DNA of 64,000 nt from Herbaspirillum seropedicae (GCF_001040945.1 NZ_CP011930.1:1116001-1180000), one strand, 5' to 3'. Counted from the stretch's first letter, positions 26,661 to 38,529 are shown. Notes: generated by a model not told the origin, from the letters alone. Program-made: numbers and translations.

Positions 26661-27635
26661 ATGAATTCGAAGAGAAGAGCGCTTCTGGGCGCAGCCATTT
26701 GCCTGAGCCTGGGTAGCAGCGCCATGAGCCTTCCGGCCTTTGCCGCCGACAAACCGCTGACCATGGGTTTCTCCCAGGTCGGCGCAGAAAGCGAATGGCG
26801 TACCGCCAATACCGTTTCCATCAAGGACGCCGCCAAGCAGGCCGGTGTGAACCTGAAGTTCGCCGACGCCCAGCAGAAGCAGGAAAACCAGGTCAAGGCG
26901 ATCCGCTCCTTCATCGCGCAAAAGGTCGACGTGATCGCCTTCTCGCCCGTGGTGGAGTCGGGCTGGGAAACCGTGCTGCGTGAAGCCAAGGCCGCCAAGA
27001 TTCCCGTGATCCTGACCGACCGCGCCGTCAACGTCTCCGACAAGTCGCTGTATGTGACCTTCATCGGTTCGGACTTCGTGGAAGAAGGCCGCCGCGCGGG
27101 CCGCTGGCTGCTGGAGAAGGCCAAGAGCATGCCGGCGGGCGATATCAACATCGTCGAACTGCAGGGCACCGTCGGTTCGGCGCCGGCCATCGACCGCAAG
27201 GCTGGCTTCGAGGAAGTCATCAAGGGTGAACCGCGCCTGAAGATCATCCGCTCGCAGACCGGCGACTTCACCCGCGCCAAGGGCAAGGAAGTGATGGAAG
27301 CCTTCCTCAAGGCCGAGGGCAAGAAGATCAATGTGCTCTACGCCCATAACGACGACATGGCCATCGGCGCCATCCAGGCCATCGAAGAAGCCGGCATGAA
27401 GCCGGGCAAGGACATCATCATCATCTCCATCGATGGGGTCAAGGGCGCCTTCGAAGCCATGATGGCCGGCAAGCTCAATGTCACCGTCGAGTGCAGCCCG
27501 CTGCTGGGTCCGCAACTGATGCAGATCGCCAAGGATATCAAGGCTGGCAAGGAAGTCCCCAAGCGCATCACGACCGAGGAAGGCATCTTCCCGGCCGAAG
27601 TGGCGGCCAAGGAATTCCCCAACCGCAAGTACTGA
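26661..27635 (+). CDS. ytfQ: Galactofuranose/arabinose-type ABC transporter substrate-binding protein
   Basis: A 324-residue periplasmic binding protein with a signal peptide of about 28 residues ending in Ala-Phe-Ala. The mature N-terminus KPLTMGFSQVGAESEWRTAN and the VDVIAFSPVVESGWETVLREAKAAKIPVILTDRAV region are hallmarks of YtfQ. YtfQ binds galactofuranose in E. coli and can bind arabinose and galactose in related systems. The start at 26661 follows GGAGACTGACA. It is the first gene of the ytfQ-ytfR-ytfT-yjfF operon, driven by the element at 26469-26508. A hairpin with a T-tract follows and may reduce read-through into ytfR. Confidence 0.93.
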   Translation: MNSKRRALLGAAICLSLGSSAMSLPAFAADKPLTMGFSQVGAESEWRTANTVSIKDAAKQAGVNLKFADAQQKQENQVKAIRSFIAQKVDVIAFSPVVESGWETVLREAKAAKIPVILTDRAVNVSDKSLYVTFIGSDFVEEGRRAGRWLLEKAKSMPAGDINIVELQGTVGSAPAIDRKAGFEEVIKGEPRLKIIRSQTGDFTRAKGKEVMEAFLKAEGKKINVLYAHNDDMAIGAIQAIEEAGMKPGKDIIIISIDGVKGAFEAMMAGKLNVTVECSPLLGPQLMQIAKDIKAGKEVPKRITTEEGIFPAEVAAKEFPNRKY

Positions 27636-27650
27636 TACCGACCTGATGGA

Positions 27651-27700
27651 CGCCGCATTGGCTGCTGCTTGTCGCGGTGCGCCTGTGCGGCGGTTTTTTT
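27651..27700 (+). terminator. Possible attenuator between ytfQ and ytfR
   Basis: CGCCGCA (27651-27657) can pair with TGCGGCG (27686-27692) across a structured 28-nt loop, and seven T follow. It would allow more ytfQ than ytfRT-yjfF transcript. The stem is short for its loop, so this is tentative. Confidence 0.4.
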
Positions 27701-27746
27701 CGCCTGCTGCGGAAGTGCGCGCAGCGGGTGTTCTGATGGAGTTGCG

Positions 27747-29293
<1,547 letters not shown>

Positions 29294-29297
<4 letters not shown>

Positions 29298-30373
29298 GTG
29301 CTTCCATGGATTCCAAACTGATTCCCGATACCGCCGCCTCCGCCGGCTCGCCGATGCTGGCCGGCCTGTTGCGCCATCCGCTGGTGCGTCCGCTGGGGGC
29401 GCTGGCGGTGCTGCTGCTGATCGATTTCCTGCTGGTGCCAGGCTTCTTCAAGCTGGAGATCAAGGACGGCCACCTGTATGGCGCCCTGATCGACATCATC
29501 AACCGCGCCGCGCCGCTGATGCTGGCCGCGCTGGGCATGACGCTGGTCATTGCCACGCGTGGCGTGGATATTTCGGTGGGCGCGGTGGTGGCCATCTCCG
29601 GTGCGGTGGCAGCCATCTTGATCGGCGGCAAGATGGTGGTGGTCGATGGCGTCTCGCAATATGTCAGCAATGTGCCGATGGTCTGGGCGCTGTGTGCGGC
29701 CATGGGTGCGGCCTTGCTGTGCGGCGCCTGGAACGGCTTGCTGGTGGCCGGTCTGGGGCTGCAGCCCATCATCGCCACGCTGATCCTGATGGTGGCCGGG
29801 CGCGGACTGGCGCAGCTGCTCACCGATGGTCAGATCGTCACGGTCTATTACAAGCCCTTCTTCTTCCTGGGCGGCGGCTATCTGTTCGGCCTGCCGTTCT
29901 CGCTCTACATCGCGGCGGCCATGTTCGTGCTGCTGGCGCTGCTGATGAAGAAGACCGCGCTGGGGCTGTTCATCGAATCGGTCGGCATCAACCCGGTGGC
30001 GTCCCGCCTGGCCGGCATCCGCACGGCGGCGCTGATCTTCTTCGTCTACATGTTCTGCAGCGCCTGCGCCGGGCTGGCCGGACTGATGATCGCGTCCAAC
30101 ATCAAGAGCGCCGACGCCAACAACGCGGGCCTGCTGCTGGAACTGGACGCCATCCTGGCCGTGACCCTGGGCGGCACCTCGCTGGCCGGGGGCAAGTTCA
30201 GCCTGGTGGGCAGCGTCATCGGCGCGCTCATCATCCAGACGCTGACCTACACCATCTATTCGCTGGGCGTGCCGCCTGAGGTCAACATGGTGGTCAAGTC
30301 CATCGTGGTGTTCCTGGTGTGCCTGTCGCAGTCGCCGCAATTCCGCCGCATGTTGAGGATGTCCAAATCATGA
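29294..30373 (+). CDS. ytfT: Galactofuranose-type ABC transporter permease
   Basis: A 359-residue BPD_transp_2 permease with about ten helices. The hallmark TRGVDISVGAVVAISGAVAA and the late ELDAILAVTLGGTSLAGGKFSLVGS region are present. It overlaps ytfR by four bases, and its stop lies inside the ATGATG start of yjfF. It probably forms a heterodimeric channel with YjfF. Confidence 0.93.
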
Positions 30374-31392
30374 TGCTCGTTTCTTCCTTGCGGCGCGCTT
30401 CGCACGCGCCGTGGTTCACGTCCATGGTCACCGTGGTGTTGCTGGTGGTCATGCTGGTGGCCGGCGCTCTCGGCTACGATGGCTTCCTGTCGCCCCAGGT
30501 GATGCTCAATCTCTTGATCGACAATGCCTTCCTGCTGGTGGTGGCCATCGGCATGACCTTCGTCATCCTCTCCGGCGGCATCGACCTCTCGGTCGGCTCG
30601 GTGCTGGCGCTGACCACGATGGTGGCGGCCTTCCTGCTGCAGAACTGGCACTGGCATCCGCTGCTGGTGATCGTCACCGTGCTGTTGATGGGCGCCGGGT
30701 TTGGCGCCGCCATGGGCGCGATGATCCATTACTTCAAGCTGCAGGCCTTCATCGTCACGCTAGCGGGGATGTTCTTGGCGCGCGGACTGTGCTACCTCAT
30801 CAGCATCAATTCCATCACCATCGATGATCCGCTGTTTACCACCCTGTCGCAGACGCGGCTGGAGCTGGCGGGGTTGTTCATTTCGCCTAGCGTGGTGATC
30901 GCCCTGTTCATGCTGGCGCTGGCGATCTGGATGGCGCACTGCACCCGCTTTGGCCGCGCCGTCTATGCCATCGGCGGCAACGAGAACTCGGCGCTGCTGA
31001 TGGGCTTGCCGGTGGGGCGCACCAAGGTCCTGGTGTATGCCTTCAGTGGCTTGTGCGCGGCGGTGGCCGGCGTGCTGTTCTCTTTCTACATGCTCTCCGG
31101 CTACGGCCTGCATGCCCAAGGGGTGGAGCTCGATGCGATTGCGGCCGTAGTCATCGGCGGCACCCTGTTGACCGGCGGCTATGGTTACGTGGCCGGCACC
31201 TTGACCGGCGTGCTCATCCTGGGGGTGATCCAGACCCTGATTGCCTTCGATGGCACCCTCAGTTCCTGGTGGACCAAGATCTTCATTGGAGCGCTGCTGT
31301 TCGTGTTTTGCGTGGCGCAACGCGTCATTTCCCTGGGCGCCCTGCGAGGCAAACCGGCTGGGTCGGCGAAAGCCGCGCCAGCCGGGGCTTAG
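30370..31392 (+). CDS. yjfF: Galactofuranose-type ABC transporter permease
   Basis: A 340-residue permease partner of YtfT. It carries the hallmark [22 protein letters not shown] and the [25 protein letters not shown] segment. The first ATG of an ATGATG at 30370 overlaps the ytfT stop; an upstream in-frame GTG would lie deep inside ytfT and is rejected. It is the last gene of the ytf operon. No strong terminator was found before the chvE promoter. Confidence 0.93.
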   Translation: MMLVSSLRRASHAPWFTSMVTVVLLVVMLVAGALGYDGFLSPQVMLNLLIDNAFLLVVAIGMTFVILSGGIDLSVGSVLALTTMVAAFLLQNWHWHPLLVIVTVLLMGAGFGAAMGAMIHYFKLQAFIVTLAGMFLARGLCYLISINSITIDDPLFTTLSQTRLELAGLFISPSVVIALFMLALAIWMAHCTRFGRAVYAIGGNENSALLMGLPVGRTKVLVYAFSGLCAAVAGVLFSFYMLSGYGLHAQGVELDAIAAVVIGGTLLTGGYGYVAGTLTGVLILGVIQTLIAFDGTLSSWWTKIFIGALLFVFCVAQRVISLGALRGKPAGSAKAAPAGA

Positions 31393-31472
31393 ACGGGATT
31401 TTTTAAGCTTAATTAAGATAACTTTACATAGAGGGAGTTATACCGAAAATCATATCCATTACGTTCAAAAAA

Positions 31473-31512
31473 TCATTAGAAATGTATTGGTAAAGCAATT
31501 AATGTAGAGCCC
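31473..31512 (+). promoter_or_regulatory. chvE promoter with shared 40-bp element (copy B)
   Basis: TCATTAGAA (31473-31481), exactly 18 bp, TAATGT (31500-31505), two bases, AGCCC (31508-31512). The spacer shares TATTGGT with copy A. It lies about 100 bp upstream of the chvE start codon. Confidence 0.7.
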
Positions 31513-31611
31513 GCAAAACAGTTGCTCTGCATGACATTCATCAGAACTAGAGGCGCTGTTTTAGACAACTACAACACGCCATTCCATAAATAGAGACTGG
31601 AGACTCGAAGC

Positions 31612-32685
31612 ATGAAAATCAAATCCGTATTGAGCGGTATCGCCCTCGGCCTGGGCGTCACCCTGATGTCCATCAGCGCACAGGTGAGCGCACAGAGCAA
31701 GCAGCTGGTCGGCGTGGCCATGCCCACCAAGTCTTCAGCCCGCTGGATCGCCGACGGCAACAACATGGTCAAGGTCCTCAAGGAAAAGGGTTACCAGACC
31801 GACCTGCAATACGCTGAAGACGACATCCCCAACCAGCTGTCCCAGATCGAGAACATGCTGACCAAGGGCGCCAAGGTGCTGGTGATCGCCGCCATCGACG
31901 GCACCACCCTGACCGACGTGCTGCAGAAGGCCGCCGACAAGGGCGTCAAGGTCATCGCCTATGACCGCCTGATCCGTGGCTCCAAGAACGTCGACTACTA
32001 CGCCACCTTCGACAACTTCCAGGTCGGCGTGCTGCAGGCGCAATCGCTGGAAAAGGCCCTGGGCCTGAAGGAAGGCAAGGGTCCGTTCAACATCGAACTG
32101 TTCGGCGGTTCCTCGGACGACAACAACGCCTTCTTCTTCTACAACGGCGCCATGTCGGTGCTGAAGCCCTACATCGACAGCGGCAAGCTGGTGGTACGTT
32201 CCAAGCAGATGGGCATGGACAAGGTCGCGACCCTGCGCTGGGATCCGGCCACTGCACAAGCCCGTATGGACAACCTGCTGTCGGCCTACTACACCAACGC
32301 CAAGGTCAACGCCGTGCTGTCCCCGTATGACGGTCTGTCCATCGGTATCCTGTCCTCGCTGCGCGGCGTCGGCTACGGCACCCCGCAACAACCCTTCCCG
32401 TATGTCTCGGGTCAGGATGCAGAAGTGCCTTCGGTCAAGTCCATCATCCGTGGCGAGCAGTACTCCACCATCTTCAAGGACACCCGCGAACTGGCCAAGG
32501 TCACCGTCGGTATGGTTGACGCTGTCCTGGGCGGCAAGCAGCCCCAGATCAACGACACCAAGACCTACAACAACGGCGTGAAGGTGGTGCCTTCCTACCT
32601 GTTGAAGCCGGTCGTGGTGGACAAGTCGAACTGGAAGGAAGTCCTGGTCGGCAGCGGCTACTACACCGAAGCCCAACTGAAGTAA
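31612..32685 (+). CDS. chvE: ChvE-type multiple sugar-binding protein
   Basis: A 357-residue periplasmic protein with a signal peptide of about 28 residues. It resembles ChvE of Agrobacterium, which binds galactose, arabinose, xylose and related aldoses: [17 protein letters not shown] at the mature start, [28 protein letters not shown], and [20 protein letters not shown]. It heads the chvE-gguA-gguB operon and carries promoter element B. Hairpins at 32693-32791 separate it from gguA, as is common for highly expressed binding-protein genes. Confidence 0.94.
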   Translation: MKIKSVLSGIALGLGVTLMSISAQVSAQSKQLVGVAMPTKSSARWIADGNNMVKVLKEKGYQTDLQYAEDDIPNQLSQIENMLTKGAKVLVIAAIDGTTLTDVLQKAADKGVKVIAYDRLIRGSKNVDYYATFDNFQVGVLQAQSLEKALGLKEGKGPFNIELFGGSSDDNNAFFFYNGAMSVLKPYIDSGKLVVRSKQMGMDKVATLRWDPATAQARMDNLLSAYYTNAKVNAVLSPYDGLSIGILSSLRGVGYGTPQQPFPYVSGQDAEVPSVKSIIRGEQYSTIFKDTRELAKVTVGMVDAVLGGKQPQINDTKTYNNGVKVVPSYLLKPVVVDKSNWKEVLVGSGYYTEAQLK

Positions 32686-32692
32686 GCAGGAT

Positions 32693-32732
32693 AGCGGGCG
32701 CTGCCGATGTCACATCGTTGCGGCCGCCCGCT
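32693..32732 (+). repeat. Stem-loop after chvE
   Basis: AGCGGGCG (32693-32700) pairs with CGCCCGCT (32725-32732), and the inner loop can fold further. It is followed by a weak GAATCTTTT tail. It may be a partial terminator or a 3'-end stabiliser for chvE mRNA. Confidence 0.5.
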
Positions 32733-32768
32733 GAATCTTTTGCAAGAAGAATACTCACAAGATCAGCA

Positions 32769-32791
32769 TAGTCCCGCCCTGTGCGGGACTA
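32769..32791 (+). repeat. Second stem-loop in the chvE-gguA gap
   Basis: A perfect 9-bp stem, TAGTCCCGC with GCGGGACTA, closes a CCTGT loop. No T-tract follows, which favours an mRNA processing or stabilising role over termination. Confidence 0.55.
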
Positions 32792-32891
32792 ATACTTTCA
32801 GGAAGTTGCGCTTGCACCCGTGCAACGCAAACGAGACAGACAAGTCCGGCTACGTCATCCACGCAAGACCGGCAAAAGAGAGGTCAGCATC

Positions 32892-34448
32892 ATGAGCAAC
32901 ATTCTGGAAATGCGCGGCATCGAAAAGAGTTTCCCGGGTGTGAAGGCGTTGAACAACGTCAACCTGGCGGTACGCGAAGGCGAGATCCACGCCATCGTCG
33001 GCGAGAACGGCGCGGGCAAGTCCACGCTGATGAAGGTGCTGTCGGGGGTCTACCCGCACGGTTCCTACTCGGGCGACATCGTCTACAAGGGCGAGGTGCG
33101 CGCCTTCAAGGATATCCGCGACAGCGAACACCTGGGCATCATCATCATCCACCAGGAGCTGGCGCTGGTGCCGCTGCTGTCGGTGATGGAAAACCTCTTC
33201 CTGGGTAACGAGCAAGCCCGTGGCGGCGTGATCGACTGGGAACAGTCCTACGTGCGCGCCAAGGAACTGCTGGCCAAGGTCGGCCTGAAGGAGTCGCCGC
33301 TGACCCAGGTGGGCGACCTGGGCGTGGGCAAGCAGCAATTGATCGAGATCGCCAAGGCGCTCTCCAAGGAAGTCAAGCTGCTGATCCTGGACGAACCCAC
33401 CGCCAGCCTCAATGAAAGCGATTCCGATGCGCTGCTCGAACTGCTGCTGGAATTGAAGCGCCAGGGCATCGCCTCGATCCTGATCTCGCACAAGCTCAAC
33501 GAAATTTCCAAGGTGGCCGATTCCATCACCGTGCTGCGCGACGGCACCACGGTCGATACCTTCGACTGCCGCGCTGAACCCATCAGCGAAGACCGCATCA
33601 TCCAGCACATGGTGGGCCGCGAGATGGCCGACCGCTATCCGCAGCGCGACCCGCAGATCGGCGAGGTCATCTTCGAGGTGCGCGACTGGCGCGTGCACCA
33701 TCCGCTGCATACGGACCGCCTGGCCATCAAGGACGTCAACATGAGCGTGCGCGCCGGCGAGATCGTCGGTATCGCCGGCTTGATGGGGGCCGGCCGCACC
33801 GAGCTGGCCAAGAGCATCTTCGGCCGCGCCTATGGCAAGAAGATCACTGGCCAAGCCTTCCTGCACGGCAAGGAAGTGGACCTGTCCACCATCGAGAAGG
33901 CCATCGCCAAGGGCATCGCCTACGTCACCGAAGACCGCAAGGGCGATGGCCTGGTGCTGGAAGAAGACATCAAGAAGAACATCTCGCTGGCCAACCTGGG
34001 CGGCGTGTCCGAGCGCACCGTCATCGACGAGGCGCGCGAATACAAGATCGCGGCGGACTTCAAGCAGCAGATGCGCATCCGCTGTTCCAGCGTGCTGCAG
34101 AAGGTGGTCAACCTCTCCGGCGGCAACCAGCAGAAGGTGGTGCTGTCGAAGTGGCTGTTCTCGCAGCCGGAAGTGCTGATCCTGGACGAACCCACGCGCG
34201 GCATCGACGTGGGCGCCAAGTTCGAGATCTACAACATCATCAGCAAGCTGGCCGCCGAGGGCAAGTGCATCATCATGATCTCGTCGGAAATGCCGGAACT
34301 GCTGGGCATGTGCGACCGCATCTACGTGATGAACGAAGGCCAGTTCGTGGGCCATCTGCCCAAGGCCGAGGCCACCCAGGAAAACATCATGCGCGCCATC
34401 ATGCGCAACAAGCGCATCGATGAGCCGGGCCTGTCCAAGGCCGCCTGA
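32892..34448 (+). CDS. gguA: Multiple sugar ABC transporter ATP-binding protein
   Basis: A 518-residue tandem ATPase. It has Walker [10 protein letters not shown] and Walker [15 protein letters not shown] in the first half, then [28 protein letters not shown] and [15 protein letters not shown] in the second. It follows the GguA/MmsA pattern, including the long [19 protein letters not shown] linker. The ATG at 32892 is chosen because the conserved [17 protein letters not shown] begins directly after it. It energises import of sugars delivered by ChvE. Confidence 0.94.
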   Translation: MSNILEMRGIEKSFPGVKALNNVNLAVREGEIHAIVGENGAGKSTLMKVLSGVYPHGSYSGDIVYKGEVRAFKDIRDSEHLGIIIIHQELALVPLLSVMENLFLGNEQARGGVIDWEQSYVRAKELLAKVGLKESPLTQVGDLGVGKQQLIEIAKALSKEVKLLILDEPTASLNESDSDALLELLLELKRQGIASILISHKLNEISKVADSITVLRDGTTVDTFDCRAEPISEDRIIQHMVGREMADRYPQRDPQIGEVIFEVRDWRVHHPLHTDRLAIKDVNMSVRAGEIVGIAGLMGAGRTELAKSIFGRAYGKKITGQAFLHGKEVDLSTIEKAIAKGIAYVTEDRKGDGLVLEEDIKKNISLANLGGVSERTVIDEAREYKIAADFKQQMRIRCSSVLQKVVNLSGGNQQKVVLSKWLFSQPEVLILDEPTRGIDVGAKFEIYNIISKLAAEGKCIIMISSEMPELLGMCDRIYVMNEGQFVGHLPKAEATQENIMRAIMRNKRIDEPGLSKAA

Positions 34449-34522
34449 ACGCAGCAGACCAAGCCGGAGCCAAACCGGCGGCAACTACCATAAAGACCAG
34501 AGAGCACCTGAGGAGCAAGACA

Positions 34523-35740
34523 ATGGAGAGCATTGACATGAGCAAGAAACCGGCTGCGGCCGCCGCCGGCGGCGCCGCCGAAAAGAAGGACTACGGCAGC
34601 TTCCTGAAGAACAACATGCGCGAGTACGGCATGCTGATGTCGCTGGTGGCCATCATGGCCTTCTTCCAGATCATGACCGACGGCACGCTGATGCGTCCGC
34701 TGAACCTGACCAACCTGGTCCTGCAGAACAGCTACATCGTCATCATGGCGCTGGGCATGCTGATGGTCATCGTGGCCGGCCACATCGACCTGTCGGTGGG
34801 ATCGGTGGTGGGCCTCATCGGCGCCCTGGCGGCCGTGCTGATGGTGGACTACGGCTGGGGCTTCGTGCCCGCATCCATCGTCTGCCTGATCGCCGGCGGC
34901 CTGATCGGCGCGGCGCAGGGCTACTGGATCGCCTACTTCAAGATCCCGTCCTTCATCGTCACCCTGGCCGGCATGCTGGTCTTCAAGGGCATGGCGCTGG
35001 CGCTGCTGCAAGGCCAGTCCCTGGGCCCCTTCCCGCAGACCTTCCAGATGCTGTCCTCGGGCTTCATCCCTGAACTGACCGGCAACACCACCTTCCGCAC
35101 CACCTCGCTCATCGTCGGCGTGATCGCGGCCGTGGTGCTGATCCTGGTCAAGCTGCATGGCCGTCGCAAGCAGACCAAGCACGGCATGGAAGATGAACCG
35201 GTGCTGTTCTTCCTGCTCAAGAACGGCGTGTTCGCGGCCGCCATCATCGCCTTCAGCTACCTGCTGTCGACCTATCGCGGCATGCCCAACGTGCTCATCA
35301 TCATGTTTGCGCTGATGGTGCTCTACACCTTCATCACCAGCCGCACTACCCTGGGTCGCCGCGTCTACGCCGTGGGCGGCAACGAGAAGGCGGCCAAGCT
35401 GTCGGGCATCAAGACCGAACGCGTATCCTTCTTCACCTTCGTCAACATGGGCGTGCTGGCCGCACTGGCCGGCCTGATCTTCGCCGCTCGCCTGAACACC
35501 GCCACCCCCAAGGCGGGCCTGGGCTTCGAGCTGGACGTGATCGCGGCCTGCTTCATCGGCGGCGCTTCGGCCTCGGGCGGTGTGGGCAAGGTCATGGGCG
35601 CGGTCATCGGCGCCTTCGTGATGGGCGTGATGAACAACGGCATGTCCATCATGGGCATCGGCATCGACTACCAGCAGATGATCAAGGGCTTCGTGCTGCT
35701 CATGGCGGTCTGCTTCGACGTCTACAACAAGAACAAGTAA
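34523..35740 (+). CDS. gguB: Multiple sugar ABC transporter permease
   Basis: A 405-residue permease, longer than usual CUT2 permeases because of extra loops, as in GguB and XylH. The hallmark is VIVAGHIDLSVGSVVGLIGALAA, and the late segment is GFELDVIAACFIGGASASGGVGKVMGA. The start at 34523 has AGGAG about eight bases upstream. As the only permease in this operon, it probably works as a homodimer. A terminator follows at 35751-35777. Confidence 0.94.
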   Translation: MESIDMSKKPAAAAAGGAAEKKDYGSFLKNNMREYGMLMSLVAIMAFFQIMTDGTLMRPLNLTNLVLQNSYIVIMALGMLMVIVAGHIDLSVGSVVGLIGALAAVLMVDYGWGFVPASIVCLIAGGLIGAAQGYWIAYFKIPSFIVTLAGMLVFKGMALALLQGQSLGPFPQTFQMLSSGFIPELTGNTTFRTTSLIVGVIAAVVLILVKLHGRRKQTKHGMEDEPVLFFLLKNGVFAAAIIAFSYLLSTYRGMPNVLIIMFALMVLYTFITSRTTLGRRVYAVGGNEKAAKLSGIKTERVSFFTFVNMGVLAALAGLIFAARLNTATPKAGLGFELDVIAACFIGGASASGGVGKVMGAVIGAFVMGVMNNGMSIMGIGIDYQQMIKGFVLLMAVCFDVYNKNK

Positions 35741-35750
35741 TCCGGATGGC

Positions 35751-35777
35751 AAAGGCGGGCAGACTGGCCCGCCTTTT
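35751..35777 (+). terminator. Terminator after gguB
   Basis: AAAGGCGGGC pairs with GCCCGCCTTT around AGACTG, with a short T run. The T-tract is short, so some read-through into the dehydratase gene is likely. Confidence 0.75.
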
Positions 35778-35833
35778 ACATTGACCTCCGGCTGGACCCT
35801 ATCCTTTCATTTCCTTCTGTCAGGAATTCAACG

Positions 35834-37591
35834 ATGAGTAGCGACAAAAAAGACAAGAGCCGCACCCTGCGCTCGGCCGGCTGGTTCGGCACCGCCGACA
35901 AGAACGGTTTCATGTACCGTAGCTGGATGAAGAACCAGGGCATCCCCGACCACGAATTCCAGGGCAAGCCGGTCATCGGCATCTGCAATACCTGGTCGGA
36001 ACTGACGCCCTGCAACGCCCACTTCCGCAAGATCGCCGAACACGTGCGGCGCGGCATCATCGAGGCCGGCGGCTTCCCGGTGGAGTTCCCGGTGTTCTCC
36101 AATGGCGAATCCAACCTGCGCCCGACCGCCATGCTCACCCGCAACCTGGCCAGCATGGACGTGGAAGAATCGATCCGCGGCAATCCCATCGATGCGGTGG
36201 TGCTGCTGACCGGCTGCGACAAGACCACGCCAGCCCTGCTGATGGGCGCGGCCAGCTGCGACGTGCCGGCCATCGTCGTGACCGGTGGTCCGATGTTGAA
36301 CGGCAAGCACCAGGGCCGCGACATCGGTTCGGGCACGGTGGTGTGGCAGTTGTCGGAACAGGTCAAGGCCGGTGAAATCACCATCCACGACTTCATGGCC
36401 GCTGAAGCCGGCATGTCGCGTTCGGCTGGCACCTGCAACACCATGGGCACCGCCTCCACCATGGCCTGCATGGCCGAGTCGCTGGGCGTGTCGTTGCCGC
36501 ACAATGCAGCGATCCCGGCCGTTGATGCGCGCCGCTATGTTCTCGCGCACTTGTCCGGCATGCGCATCGTCGACATGGTCTGGGAAGGCCTGACCCTGTC
36601 CAAGATCCTGACCCGCAAGGCCTTCGAGAACGCCATCCGCACCAACGCCGCCATCGGTGGTTCCACCAATGCCGTGATCCACCTGAAGGCCATCGCTGGT
36701 CGCATCGGCGTGGACCTGGAACTGGAAGACTGGACCCGCATCGGCCGTGGCACCCCGACCATCGTCGACCTGCAGCCCTCGGGCCGCTACCTGATGGAAG
36801 AGTTCTACTACGCCGGTGGCCTGCCGGCCGTGCTGCGCCGCCTGGGCGAAGCCGATCTGCTGCCGCACAAGGATGCACTGACCGTCAACGGCCAGACCAT
36901 GTGGGACAACGTCAAGGATGCGCCGATCTACAACGACGAAGTGGTGCGTCCGCTGGCCAAGCCGCTGATCGAAGATGGCGGCATCTGCATCCTGCGCGGC
37001 AACCTGGCGCCGCGCGGCGCGGTCTTGAAGCCCTCTGCGGCCACGCCTGAGCTGATGAAGCATCGCGGCCGCGCGGTGGTCTTCGAAGACTTCAACCACT
37101 ACAAGGAACGCATCAACGATCCCGATCTGGATGTGGACGCCAGCTGCGTGCTGGTCATGAAGAACGTCGGTCCCAAGGGGTATCCGGGCATGGCCGAAGT
37201 GGGCAACATGGGCTTGCCGCCCAAGGTGCTGGCCACGGGCGTGAAGGACATGGTGCGTATCTCGGACGCGCGCATGAGCGGCACCGCCTATGGCACCGTG
37301 ATCCTGCATGTGGCGCCCGAAGCCGCTGCGGGCGGCCCGCTGGGCATCGTCCAGGATGGCGACTTCATCGAGCTCGACGCCTATGCCGGCAAGCTGCAGC
37401 TGGACATCAGCGAAGAAGAGATGAAGCGCCGCCTTGAGGCCCGCGCCAAGGTGCTGGCCGAGCGCAAGCCCGAGATGGTCGGCGGCTACCAGTCCCTGTA
37501 TGTGGACCGCGTGCTGCAGGCCGATGAAGGCTGCGACTTCGACTTCCTGGTCGGCTGCCGTGGCGCGGCCGTGCCCAAGCACTCGCACTGA
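35834..37591 (+). CDS. IlvD/Edd family sugar-acid dehydratase (L-arabinonate dehydratase type)
   Basis: A 585-residue Fe-S dehydratase. Cys60, Cys128 and Cys201, with Lys130 next to the second Cys, match the cluster- and Mg-binding residues known for L-arabinonate dehydratases. The start region TLRSAGWFGTADKNGFMYRSWMKNQG is also typical of that branch. The expected reaction is L-arabinonate to 2-keto-3-deoxy-L-arabinonate; D-fuconate or D-galactonate may be side substrates. It follows chvE-gguAB and precedes a sugar dehydrogenase, which supports this role. No downstream arabinose enzymes (keto-deoxyarabinonate dehydratase, semialdehyde dehydrogenase) are in the window. Confidence 0.9.
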   Translation: MSSDKKDKSRTLRSAGWFGTADKNGFMYRSWMKNQGIPDHEFQGKPVIGICNTWSELTPCNAHFRKIAEHVRRGIIEAGGFPVEFPVFSNGESNLRPTAMLTRNLASMDVEESIRGNPIDAVVLLTGCDKTTPALLMGAASCDVPAIVVTGGPMLNGKHQGRDIGSGTVVWQLSEQVKAGEITIHDFMAAEAGMSRSAGTCNTMGTASTMACMAESLGVSLPHNAAIPAVDARRYVLAHLSGMRIVDMVWEGLTLSKILTRKAFENAIRTNAAIGGSTNAVIHLKAIAGRIGVDLELEDWTRIGRGTPTIVDLQPSGRYLMEEFYYAGGLPAVLRRLGEADLLPHKDALTVNGQTMWDNVKDAPIYNDEVVRPLAKPLIEDGGICILRGNLAPRGAVLKPSAATPELMKHRGRAVVFEDFNHYKERINDPDLDVDASCVLVMKNVGPKGYPGMAEVGNMGLPPKVLATGVKDMVRISDARMSGTAYGTVILHVAPEAAAGGPLGIVQDGDFIELDAYAGKLQLDISEEEMKRRLEARAKVLAERKPEMVGGYQSLYVDRVLQADEGCDFDFLVGCRGAAVPKHSH

Positions 37592-37617
37592 TCTTTCACC
37601 CGATATCCCATGGATGA

Positions 37618-37640
37618 GCCGGTGTCGGCATGACACCGGC
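37618..37640 (+). repeat. Stem-loop between the dehydratase and sugar dehydrogenase genes
   Basis: GCCGGTGTC and GACACCGGC form a perfect 9-bp stem around GGCAT. There is no T-tract. It lies 15 bp before the next start codon, so it could affect mRNA processing or translation. Confidence 0.5.
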
Positions 37641-37654
37641 GGCAAGGACTTCTC

Positions 37655-38440
37655 ATGAGCAACACTCCCCAGAACGTGCAACTGGCGAGCTTCCCCAGCT
37701 TGAAGGGCAAGCGCGTCTTCATCACCGGTGGCGGCACCGGCATTGGCGCGGCCATCGTCGAAGCGTTTGCGCAACAAGGTGCGCATGTGGCTTTCGTCGA
37801 TATCGCCACCGAAGCCAGCGAAGCGCTGTGCAACGAGGTGGCCGCGGCCGGTCACCCCAAGCCGCTGTTCCGCCATTGCGACCTGCGCGACATCCCGGCT
37901 TTCCAGGCCACCATCGCCGAACTGCAAGCCCAGCTGGGCGATTTCGACGTGCTGGTCAACAACGCCGCCAACGACCAGCGCCACAAGCTGGAAGAAGTGA
38001 CGCTGGAATACTGGAACGACCGCATCGCCATCAATCAGCGCCCGTCCTTCTTCGCCGTGCAGTCGGTGGTGGAGGGGATGAAGCGCCGCGGCGGCGGCTC
38101 CATCATCAACTTCAGTTCGATCAGCTGGCACCAGTCCGGCGGCGGCTTCCCGGTCTATACCACGGCCAAGGCCTCGACCCTGGGCTTGACCCGTGGCCTG
38201 GCGCGCGACCTCGGTCCGCACAAGATCCGCGTCAATACCGTCACGCCAGGCTGGGTCATGACCGAGCGCCAGATCAAGTTGTGGCTGGACGAAGAGGGCA
38301 AGAAGGCCATCGCCCGCAACCAGTGCCTGCAGGGCGACCTGTTGCCGTGGCACCTGGCGCGCATGGTGCTGTTCCTGGCTGCTGACGATAGCGCCATGTG
38401 CACCGCGCAGGAATTCATCGTCGATGCCGGTTGGGTCTGA
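37655..38440 (+). CDS. SDR sugar 1-dehydrogenase (galactose/arabinose/xylose type)
   Basis: A 261-residue short-chain dehydrogenase. It has TGGGTGIG (24-31), NNAAN (102-106), catalytic Ser near 155-157 in INFSSISWHQ, and Tyr168-Lys172. Overall it closely recalls Caulobacter D-xylose dehydrogenase XylB, including KGKRVFITGGGTGIGA and the C-terminal AQEFIVDAGWV. It should oxidise the C1 of an aldose to the lactone with NAD(P). Since the same region encodes galactonate and arabinonate dehydratases and a lactonase, galactose and arabinose are the likely substrates. A terminator follows. Confidence 0.88.
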   Translation: MSNTPQNVQLASFPSLKGKRVFITGGGTGIGAAIVEAFAQQGAHVAFVDIATEASEALCNEVAAAGHPKPLFRHCDLRDIPAFQATIAELQAQLGDFDVLVNNAANDQRHKLEEVTLEYWNDRIAINQRPSFFAVQSVVEGMKRRGGGSIINFSSISWHQSGGGFPVYTTAKASTLGLTRGLARDLGPHKIRVNTVTPGWVMTERQIKLWLDEEGKKAIARNQCLQGDLLPWHLARMVLFLAADDSAMCTAQEFIVDAGWV

Positions 38441-38496
38441 TGAAGCAAGGCGGGCGGCCAGGCCTGTCCTGAAAGCGGGACACACTGGCTGAAATT

Positions 38497-38529
38497 AAAA
38501 AAGCGTCGCTGTCTGGCGACGCTTTTTTT
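38497..38529. terminator. Rho-independent terminator, potentially bidirectional
   Basis: GCGTCGC pairs with GCGACGC around a 6-nt loop, flanked by A6 on the left and T7 on the right, so it can end transcription on both strands. It closes the sugar dehydrogenase unit and could also end the minus-strand LysR transcript. The AT-rich interval from 38530 to 38737 shows no gene. Confidence 0.9.

Noticed and set aside
35828..38485. An 885-codon open frame on the minus strand
   Set aside because: It is antisense to the sugar-acid dehydratase and SDR genes, which have full catalytic motifs; its composition is shadow-like.
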